Positions 52,201 through 57,277 of a stretch of DNA of 57,277 bases are shown here, one piece after another. Location of the stretch: assembly GCA_910589275.1 (NCBI GenBank), contig CAJUTH010000022.1, positions 1 to 57,277 of the forward strand, given 5' to 3'. This DNA is from an uncultured Dorea sp. (GTDB lineage: Bacteria; Bacillota; Clostridia; Lachnospirales; Lachnospiraceae). Position 1 is the stretch's first letter, and each line of letters opens with the position of its first letter. Under the pieces are notes generated by a model that saw nothing but the letters and a program-made list of their open reading frames with translations, did no database searches and was not told the origin of the DNA. The position numbers and the translations under genes were made by a program.

Positions 52201-52454
52201 TCTACCACATCGCCAAACATGTTATTATAGCTCAGCGTCCGGCTCTCCTGTCTGTCCCCAATCGTAAGCAGCGGACAGTTCGCGCAGGAATGATCCCCCA
52301 TATCGCGGCAGCGCATCCCGGTCTTTACCTCAGGCGATACCTCCCGCATGCGCTGATTGTAGTACAAAATCTCATAATTATCCTCCCGGATCACAAACAC
52401 CCCTGTAGCCGGAAGCGCGTCCGCTAATTTTTCATACTCTTTCTTATCCACCAT
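49275..52454 (-). CDS. Cytosolic PAS-domain hybrid histidine kinase/response regulator
   Basis: A 1059-residue hybrid kinase without TM segments. Several PAS-like sensor modules fill residues 1-660. The first holds a Cys cluster C-x7-C-x2-C (CRDMGDHSCANCP, about 48-60). The His box FLSCMSHNIRTPMNG puts the phosphorylated His near 685. The ATP boxes are LGNSVKYTPSGGKL, FSDNGIGM and VGLGMSIAQNIARMMGG. The C-terminal receiver (ILLVEDNELNQEIAVELI) has its acceptor Asp near 983 in LILMDIQMPVMNGFEA and Lys in LAKPLD. A separate output protein must exist; none is adjacent. It follows the MATE gene by 7 bp. Confidence 0.9.
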   Translation of the reverse strand: MVDKKEYEKLADALPATGVFVIREDNYEILYYNQRMREVSPEVKTGMRCRDMGDHSCANCPLLTIGDRQESRTLSYNNMFGDVVDITAVRTKWRNEIPAFIITVTPHVQAISHAYHKILRVNLTKDQYETVKTPPEDRAVGYGTDSFSSWLGQFIYDGGIHPDDMNNFISFTHPDHIKSTLKSGREIMTCCYRRNSGGDFRWNLMEIVPDYTAADSDQYIFIYVKDVHDILQESLELDDASIRIQEVIRTLEEQNFGIYGIDLDTGETNLVWENGHTHTGWKSWTVPWDEIMRSRLNRQIHPSDKEKFCQKFSLEGLRELKESSVEKVDMLCQWRGEEDHEYRYMAVIAYFGQQHGARNYTILALQNVDKRVRQEHTLSLRDMQLAAILKSRYSVMTTVYLENGQCERVWINDSSKMHNVLTGNYHQYFHKALETTVYPEDAEAFKKVMSPEHIYQKAAGVQEYSEEVCQYRMRDAAFRWLEQHVIYARQGNRISVNILGRDITEEKIEEEQRLKEEQERTDIIRSLGGMFFATYYADLEENSFRSVTQLKEVGEALGETVDYDTGLKKYAEQFVHPDDREEYLDVMSIEKLRKNLDEKQPYVTLAYRKMPQQEDMRPEDYGWIRSTAVMSQTDEEGKARTIVYAAQDVTESKRKEMREQQALEAACEAADHANAFRQEFLSCMSHNIRTPMNGVIGMIKIAEDHMGDRERVKECLGKASESSRQLLSMMNEILDISLIKSGDFNLKSEEFVIPELMQQTVSLIQPQIREKGLALEMHPIQVEHELVLGDKERLEQIFLNILGNSVKYTPSGGKLELSVSEHEFTEHGCSSFDFVFSDNGIGMEEEFVQHIFEPFSRAKDPETDNADGVGLGMSIAQNIARMMGGAISVKSSPGEGSRFIVTVILRLQNPLEPSGRISAAEGRVEDETFLQGRRILLVEDNELNQEIAVELIGELGAMVECAGDGREALQRFAEMPAGYYDLILMDIQMPVMNGFEATRAIRKIPRADAAAIPIIALSANVSPEDMAAGREAGMNGHLAKPLDIPGLEKCMDYLLQYRA

Positions 52455-52461
52455 ATCACCT

Positions 52462-53865
52462 TCATTCCTTATTTCTCATATCCTTTATCTGATAAACCGC
52501 AAGCCCGATTGCGACAAAGGCCGCCGCTCCGTCAGCAATAGGCCCCGCATACATCACTCCGTCGATTCCCATAAACACAGGAAAAATTAAAATCAGCGGC
52601 AGCAAAAAGATCACCTGCCTTGTCAGCGACACCACGATTCCAAGCTTCGCCTTGCCGATGGAGGTAAAAAAACCAGACGACATAGGCTGTATGCCGTTGA
52701 TAAATGTCATAAACATAAAAATCTTAAAATACCGCTCTGCAAAATGAAAATATTCTTCACTTCCCGAACCGAATATACTGACAATCTGCCTTGGAAATAT
52801 CTGAAAGCACACAAAGAACAGGATTCCCACTGTCATACAGATGGAAAATGCCTTCCGGTACGCCTCCCTTACTCTTCCGTAGTTTCTGGCTCCGTAATTA
52901 AATCCCCAGATCGGCTGACACCCTTGAGAAATGCCGATACAAATTGCAAGAAACACCATATTTACTTTGGAAATGACCCCCGCGCAGGCAAGAGGGATAT
53001 CCGCCCCATACATGGACTGAGCTCCATAATGCTTCAATGTGTTATTCATGGTAATCTGCACGGCTGCCATCGCGATCTGGTTGATACAGGACGCCATTCC
53101 CAGAGAAGCAATCGCCTTTACATACTCCGCTCTTGGACGGAACATGGACGTCTCAAGAGTCATATTACACCTTCTCGCAAAATAGTAAATGACCATCAGT
53201 CCGGACAGGATCTGCCCGATGATCGTCGCCGCTGCCGCCCCTTTGATCCCCCAATGAAAGACAAAGATAAACAGCGGATCAAGAACCGTATTGATAATCG
53301 CCCCTGTCAGCATGCATATCATAGAATAGGCCGGACTCCTATCTGCCCTTATAATATGATTCCCTCCTGTCGTAAGGATCAAAAAGGGAATCCCAAAAGC
53401 CGTAATTCCTGTATAATCCCTTGCATAGGGAAGAATGTCAGGCGTCACGCCGAACAGATGAAGCAGCGGGTCAAGGAACATAAGAACCGTCACGCCGATC
53501 AAGACGCCGCAGACTGCCAGCATAGCAAGCCCCGAGCCCGCTATCCGTGCCGCCTTCTCAGGGCGCCCCGCGCCGGATTCCAAATTAAAATTTGACGCGC
53601 TTCCGATTCCCAGAAGAAGCGCCGTCGCCGTACAAATGATCGATATGGGAAATGCAATATTAGTAGCCGCATTTCCCAGCATTCCCACTCCCTGACCGAT
53701 AAATATCTGGTCTACGATATTATAGAGGGAGCTCACCAGCATACTGATGATCGCCGGTATGGCAAACTTTACAATCAGTCTGCTGATTTTCTCCCATGCA
53801 AGAGGATTCTTCCTTTCTTCCTCCCCGGAATGATTCTTTTCAGTATTCTCTGATAACACTGCCAA
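52462..53865 (-). CDS. MATE-family efflux transporter, intact
   Basis: A 467-residue Na+- or H+-driven drug/metabolite exporter with all twelve TM helices in two bundles (AIISMLVSSLYNIVDQIFIG, then GIKGAAAATIIGQILSGLMV, CINQIAMAAVQITMNN, ISQGCQPIWGFNYGARNYGR, and a complete C-terminal bundle). It serves as the full-length comparison for the two shortened MATE genes at 21 and 24 kb. Its start overlaps the end of hom by 26 bp, and the hybrid kinase follows directly, so the three are probably one transcript. Confidence 0.93.
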   Translation of the reverse strand: MAVLSENTEKNHSGEEERKNPLAWEKISRLIVKFAIPAIISMLVSSLYNIVDQIFIGQGVGMLGNAATNIAFPISIICTATALLLGIGSASNFNLESGAGRPEKAARIAGSGLAMLAVCGVLIGVTVLMFLDPLLHLFGVTPDILPYARDYTGITAFGIPFLILTTGGNHIIRADRSPAYSMICMLTGAIINTVLDPLFIFVFHWGIKGAAAATIIGQILSGLMVIYYFARRCNMTLETSMFRPRAEYVKAIASLGMASCINQIAMAAVQITMNNTLKHYGAQSMYGADIPLACAGVISKVNMVFLAICIGISQGCQPIWGFNYGARNYGRVREAYRKAFSICMTVGILFFVCFQIFPRQIVSIFGSGSEEYFHFAERYFKIFMFMTFINGIQPMSSGFFTSIGKAKLGIVVSLTRQVIFLLPLILIFPVFMGIDGVMYAGPIADGAAAFVAIGLAVYQIKDMRNKE

Positions 53866-55117
53866 TCTCCTTTACTGCCTTCATGCACATCAAGTGATCC
53901 AGCGCATTCTGCATATGGTACTCCTTTACCGCGTCGGTCACGATCACAAGCTCTGCAATCCCATCGGTAACGACCTTCTGAACCACTTTATTGATACTTA
54001 CTTTATGAGCGCCAAACACACTGGCGATGGATGCCAGTACGCCCGGCTGGTTGTCCGCCTGCATCCGCAGGAAAAATTTGTTTCTGATATCGTCAAACTT
54101 CTTCACCGGTATATCCCGGTAACAGGTGCAGGTAATCCGCCCGGTACAGCCGCACACGATATTTCTCACCACGTCGATCACATCCCCCATCACCGCGCTG
54201 GCCGTAGGAAACTCCCCGGCGCCCCGGCCGTAGAACATCACATCGTCCACCGCGTCCCCATGGACAAGCACCGCGTTGAAGGAATTTCTCACCGGCGCCA
54301 GCGGATGCTCGCCGGAAAGCAGCATAGGATATACGCAGGCCTCCACGCCCTCCGGGGTATTCCTTGCAATACCCACCAGCTTAATCACGCTGTCAAATTC
54401 TTTCGCATATATAACGTCCTGCGCCGTGATCTTTGTGATCCCTTCCACATGCACGTCGTCAAATACTACCCGGCTGTGAAATGCAGAGGAAGCCATGATC
54501 GCCACCTTTCTCCCGGCGTCTAACCCTTCAATATCCGCCGTCGGATCCGCCTCTGCATAGCCAAGCTCCGTCGCCTTCGCCAGCGCTTCCTCAAAGCTCA
54601 TCCCCTGCTCGAACATCTTTGTCAGAATATAATTTGTGGTTCCGTTTACGATTCCCATGACCTCGGTAATCTCATTTCCGGACAGACACTGCCGTAAGGG
54701 GCGCATGATCGGAATCCCTCCGGCCACCGCCGCCTCAAACAAAAGATCGGCCTTCTGCTCCTCCGCAATGGCGAGAAGCTCCTCTCCGTGGACGGCCAGC
54801 AGGTCTTTATTTGCCGTAACCACGCTTTTTCCGGCCAGAAGCGCCTCCCGGATCATAGTCCTTGCGGGCTCGATTCCTCCCATCACCTCGATCACAAGCT
54901 CTATCTCTTTATTTCCGATAATGTCTTCCCACCGGTCTGTCAGGAGGGAGGCGTCTACCCCTTCCCGCTTCTTATTGATATTGTGAACCAGAATCCCGGC
55001 GATCTCCACCTTCGCCCCGGCCTTATCCAGCATCTCTTCCTTCTGCCTCTCAAGCAGCTTATAGACTCCGCCTCCCACTGTGCCAAGCCCAAGCAGCCCC
55101 GCTTTTATCGTTCTCAT
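53840..55117 (-). CDS. hom: Homoserine dehydrogenase
   Basis: A 425-residue enzyme that reduces aspartate semialdehyde to homoserine for Thr and Met. The NAD(P) loop is GLLGLGTVGGGVYKL at the N-terminus. The catalytic region holds GIPIMRPLRQCLSGNEITEV and GYAEADPTADIEGLDAGRK, with the substrate Asp and catalytic Lys. An ACT domain at about 345-425 (PGVLASIASVFGAHKVSINK) provides feedback control. The ATG at 55117 has AAAGGAG eight bases upstream; an ATG seven codons earlier lacks one. Confidence 0.95.
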   Translation of the reverse strand: MRTIKAGLLGLGTVGGGVYKLLERQKEEMLDKAGAKVEIAGILVHNINKKREGVDASLLTDRWEDIIGNKEIELVIEVMGGIEPARTMIREALLAGKSVVTANKDLLAVHGEELLAIAEEQKADLLFEAAVAGGIPIMRPLRQCLSGNEITEVMGIVNGTTNYILTKMFEQGMSFEEALAKATELGYAEADPTADIEGLDAGRKVAIMASSAFHSRVVFDDVHVEGITKITAQDVIYAKEFDSVIKLVGIARNTPEGVEACVYPMLLSGEHPLAPVRNSFNAVLVHGDAVDDVMFYGRGAGEFPTASAVMGDVIDVVRNIVCGCTGRITCTCYRDIPVKKFDDIRNKFFLRMQADNQPGVLASIASVFGAHKVSINKVVQKVVTDGIAELVIVTDAVKEYHMQNALDHLMCMKAVKEIGSVIREY

Positions 55118-55139
55118 CCCATGTTCTCCTTTATTCATC

Positions 55140-55724
55140 CTAATACCGCGCCTCAGACGCTTCTTCCTTCTTCATCAAAAAATGGATCGCGATTGAACCG
55201 ATTGAATTTCCCGCGACGATCGTAATATATTTTAACACATTTACCATGCTAAAGTTCAGGAGCAGATATGGAAAATCTGCAATGCAGTGCTCATATCCCG
55301 ATAAAATAAAAACCATGATGCAGAATACGGTAATCAGCATTTTTTTACAGTATACCGCGATAAACATCAGCGCGCCGCAGAGACACCCATAGAAAAACAG
55401 CGCCAGAAAGGTATTGGAAAACTTCTTATCCGCCGCCGCTTCCATCGCCTCCATGACCTCCGGCCTCTGGGTGGCAACCATCAGCATAGGGATCACTGAC
55501 CCGAACAGATTTCCCACAAGCATCACCGCAAGATTCTCTGCCGGAACCGTCCTCACAAATCCAATCTTTCCCGTATAGAGCTGCAGCCCGCACTCAATGA
55601 TCACAAGAAGGGCAAGGGAAAACAGCATGGCTCCCGCATACCGGTTGTCCGCAATGGTATTAATCATCACGCCCAGACCCACTAAAAATCCACTTAAAAT
55701 TGAATGTCTGATAATTGTTTTCAC
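55140..55724 (-). CDS. Short formate/nitrite-transporter (FNT) family membrane protein
   Basis: A 194-residue membrane protein with about six TM helices. The motif ILSGYEHCIADFPYLLLN corresponds to the conserved G-x-E-H-x-x-x-x pore region of FNT channels, and GFLVGLGVMINTIADNRYAG to their first repeat. It is shorter than typical FNT channels (about 260) but all helices seem present. It lies 22 bp before hom on the same strand. The transported anion cannot be stated. Confidence 0.7.
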   Translation of the reverse strand: MKTIIRHSILSGFLVGLGVMINTIADNRYAGAMLFSLALLVIIECGLQLYTGKIGFVRTVPAENLAVMLVGNLFGSVIPMLMVATQRPEVMEAMEAAADKKFSNTFLALFFYGCLCGALMFIAVYCKKMLITVFCIMVFILSGYEHCIADFPYLLLNFSMVNVLKYITIVAGNSIGSIAIHFLMKKEEASEARY

Positions 55725-55762
55725 AGTAGTCCCTCTCTTTCGTATTCTGCATATTTTCTATA

Positions 55763-56479
55763 TCACAAAAAAGTGTCCGCAGAAAGCTTCCTGACAGGAA
55801 GGCCCTCCTGTCCGCATCTTGCCATCATATCTTCCGCCATGCGGCAATAATGGAACACATCATCTTCCGGATAAGGAAGGTGGTAAAGATACAGCCTCTC
55901 CGGAGACAGCCTCCGCAGAAACTCACGCCCATGCCTGCCCCCAAGCTGATAAACCATCACAAACGCCGCGCAAATCCTCCCATCCGGAAAAACGCCTTTT
56001 ACCTGATCAAAAAACTCCGGATAAAGAACCGCATCCCCGCCGACCCACAAAGACTGCTCCCCTGAACAGACCAGATAGGAATTGTGGGGCTCTCCCGCAA
56101 ATTTCTTTCCGTCGTGTTCTGTGGAAAATGCGTAAATTATGTAGTCCCGCATCCGGATCCGGCGGATATTCTTTTCTAATAGTACTGACTGAACCTTACT
56201 CCTGTCAAGTCCCGGAGCATAAATTAAAGAGTCCGGATTCCGAACAAGGAATTCTTGTACCAGCTCCCCGTCATAGTGATCCTCATGGGTATGCGTAAAC
56301 AAAAGATCGTTGTCCTGCCTGAAAAACTGCTCTTTCCTCCTCATCATCCCGATATACTTCTGGGGAGTGTCCGAAAATCCTACCCTCTTTCCACCATGCA
56401 GGGCGTCGATCAGCAGACCCGATCTCCCATTCCAGAGATACAGCCCGGCATTTACCGTATGATAAATCTGAAGTTTCAT
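55763..56479 (-). CDS. MBL-fold metallohydrolase
   Basis: A 238-residue protein of the metallo-beta-lactamase superfamily. The zinc motif is FTHTHEDHYDGELV (H-x-H-x-D-H) at about residue 75. VGGDAVLYPEFF supplies the later Asp ligand, and a closing His (YHLPYPEDD) the last one. The layout resembles UlaG/RNase Z-like small hydrolases. The ATG at 56479 follows GAGAGGTG; longer frames are less likely. The substrate is unknown. Confidence 0.82.
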   Translation of the reverse strand: MKLQIYHTVNAGLYLWNGRSGLLIDALHGGKRVGFSDTPQKYIGMMRRKEQFFRQDNDLLFTHTHEDHYDGELVQEFLVRNPDSLIYAPGLDRSKVQSVLLEKNIRRIRMRDYIIYAFSTEHDGKKFAGEPHNSYLVCSGEQSLWVGGDAVLYPEFFDQVKGVFPDGRICAAFVMVYQLGGRHGREFLRRLSPERLYLYHLPYPEDDVFHYCRMAEDMMARCGQEGLPVRKLSADTFL

Positions 56480-56684
56480 CCAATAACACCTCTCATTCTT
56501 AGTATAGCACTTCATAGGAACACTTGAAAAGCAGAATGTAACACTTTGGAATAACCATAAAAGGCATTGATGAATATAATGATACTGAGGTATCCTTTCG
56601 CTTTGAACCGGATCAGGGACATAACTGGAGGATGCTGTCAGTTTTTTATAGTAGATATAAGAAAAAAAGCAGGGAGAGATTTTT

Positions 56685-57050
56685 ATGGAAAACTACTTTG
56701 AACCAGCAACAGACTGTAAGACGGAACAGGTTGGATGCCCGACGATGGGATATCAGGATGTAAACGTCTGCGTACCGGTGACGATCAAAGCCTTCGGAGA
56801 AGTAGGCAACGCTACAACAAAATGTCTGGGGAAAGCCTTTATTACATCCGGGTGCGCCCCATGCGTCAGCGGCTCCGGGGACGTCTGCAAATTTTCAGTA
56901 AGCCAAAAACTACGTATTGAGGTTCCGATTATCTTTGGCGCAAGGGCAGAAGCAGGAGAAACTGTGATTGACTGTGACTGCGACTACGGCTGCGATTGCG
57001 ACTGCGATTGCGATGACAGAGCCGACGAACATAAACTGTACAATAATTAG
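56685..57050 (+). CDS. Small protein with a Cys-Asp repeat tail
   Basis: A 121-residue protein preceded by GGGAGAG eight bases upstream. Residues 1-95 form a predicted beta-rich domain (VNVCVPVTIKAFGEVGNATT, SVSQKLRIEVPIIFGARAEA) with several Cys. Residues 96-112 are an alternating Cys-Asp tail (CDCDYGCDCDCDCDD), with Asp or Tyr-Gly between. Such Cys-rich tails occur in clostridial spore-coat-like and metal-handling proteins; the function is not known. It lies alone between the MBL gene and a palindrome cluster. Confidence 0.7.
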   Translation: MENYFEPATDCKTEQVGCPTMGYQDVNVCVPVTIKAFGEVGNATTKCLGKAFITSGCAPCVSGSGDVCKFSVSQKLRIEVPIIFGARAEAGETVIDCDCDYGCDCDCDCDDRADEHKLYNN

Positions 57051-57074
57051 CTGAAGTCTATTCTCACGGAATGC

Positions 57075-57160
57075 CCTCAGAACAGTAACCGGTTCGATGC
57101 TGTTCTGAGGACGTTTGGTAAACAGCGGATTGAATCAGGGTATAGCCTGATTCAATCCGC
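57075..57160 (+). repeat. Hairpin pair including the empty site of element E2
   Basis: The first hairpin (57075-57110) has an 11-bp stem CCTCAGAACAG/CTGTTCTGAGG. The second (57125-57160) has a perfect 15-bp stem GCGGATTGAATCAGG/CCTGATTCAATCCGC with loop GTATAG. It is flanked by GAGGAC/GTCCTC. The second hairpin and 27 bases on each side of its insertion point are identical to the sequence around E2 at 43.4 kb, but without the insert. Confidence 0.85.
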
Positions 57161-57180
57161 GTCCTCCAACCGACGTATGA

Positions 57181-57277
57181 TCTGTAACCATCTGTAACCA
57201 GTGTTCTAAATTTTTAAAAAAAGTGTTCTAAATTTTTAAAAAAAGTGTGTCAAGCGTTTTTGAAAATGTCCCAAAAT
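57181..57277. repeat. Tandem repeats, possible end of an IS21-like element
   Basis: TCTGTAACCA is repeated twice (57181-57200). A 22-bp unit, GTGTTCTAAATTTTTAAA plus four A, follows twice in tandem (57201-57244). After GTGTGTCAAGC the sequence reads GAAAATGTCCC up to the window edge. Stacked transposase sites ending in AATGTCCC are usual for IS21-family ends, but no transposase is inside the window. Confidence 0.4.

Noticed and set aside
56542..56684. An open stretch before the Cys-Asp protein reading GIDEYNDTEVSFRFEP
   Set aside because: It has no start codon, begins after a stop and runs past the next gene start. It may be a gene remnant, but nothing identifies it.

Overview
The window looks like a chromosomal segment of an anaerobic, Gram-positive gut Clostridium relative, most likely a member of the Lachnospiraceae. 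Pointers are domain-permuted GH3 glucosidases beside GH94 phosphorylases, T-box and tetrahydrofolate-riboswitch leaders, an ECF folate S component, BceRS/BceAB-type peptide resistance genes, AAGGAGG-type ribosome binding sites and occasional TTG/GTG starts. Most of the DNA is moderately GC-rich. The block from about 38.1 to 42.2 kb is clearly AT-rich and looks acquired. Taxonomy is inferred from gene content only.

Layout. 0-8.6 kb: a methyltransferase, an MMPL exporter with a heptad-repeat surface protein under a divergent TetR regulator with three evenly phased operators, and a GntR/YtrA-controlled ABC exporter. 8.6-20.1 kb: a beta-glucoside utilisation locus with a GH3 enzyme, a sugar ABC importer (binding protein and two permeases, no ATPase) and two GH94 phosphorylases read divergently. 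20.1-25.6 kb: two AraC regulators, ilvE, a NUDIX protein and two MATE transporters that each carry an in-frame internal deletion. 25.6-28.7 kb: ilvBN under a T-box leader whose specifier reads as GUA (Val). 28.8-29.3 kb: a decayed PIN gene with its small partner. 29.4-37.7 kb: a minus-strand series with a ParB-like/BMP fusion, a phosphoesterase, a second permuted GH3, thyA, folA and a GT4 enzyme. 38.1-42.2 kb: a restriction-modification island bounded by the 5' part of a group II intron. 42.4-48.3 kb: MarR, a nuclease-gene remnant and a BceRS/BceAB module. 48.2-57.3 kb: folT with its riboswitch, a PAS hybrid kinase, an intact MATE, hom, a short FNT protein, an MBL-fold protein, a Cys/Asp-tailed small protein and, at the very end, what may be the edge of an IS element.

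Two things stand out. First, three copies of a structured element (25.6, 43.4 and 49.0 kb) share a 114-nt core whose stems covary. The core lies between long inverted arms that differ completely from copy to copy. One copy sits in the ilvBN terminator hairpin. One sits in the peripheral stem of the folT tetrahydrofolate riboswitch, leaving both riboswitch halves in place. One sits in the loop of a palindrome whose empty version is present at 57.1 kb. They behave like inserts that home into hairpin loops and I do not recognise the family. Second, the restriction island carries an EcoRI-like endonuclease gene, broken only by one nonsense codon, between an RsrI-type methyltransferase and an EcoRI-type methyltransferase. 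These are two unrelated enzymes expected to protect the same GAATTC site. A third methyltransferase follows.

How the parts work together: the importer should bring in beta-gluco-oligosaccharides, the GH94 enzymes split them by phosphorolysis and the cytosolic GH3 enzymes hydrolyse them. ilvE, ilvBN and hom belong to branched-chain and aspartate-family amino acid synthesis. thyA, folA and folT form a folate/thymidylate theme. Exporters and BceAB serve in efflux and antimicrobial peptide defence.
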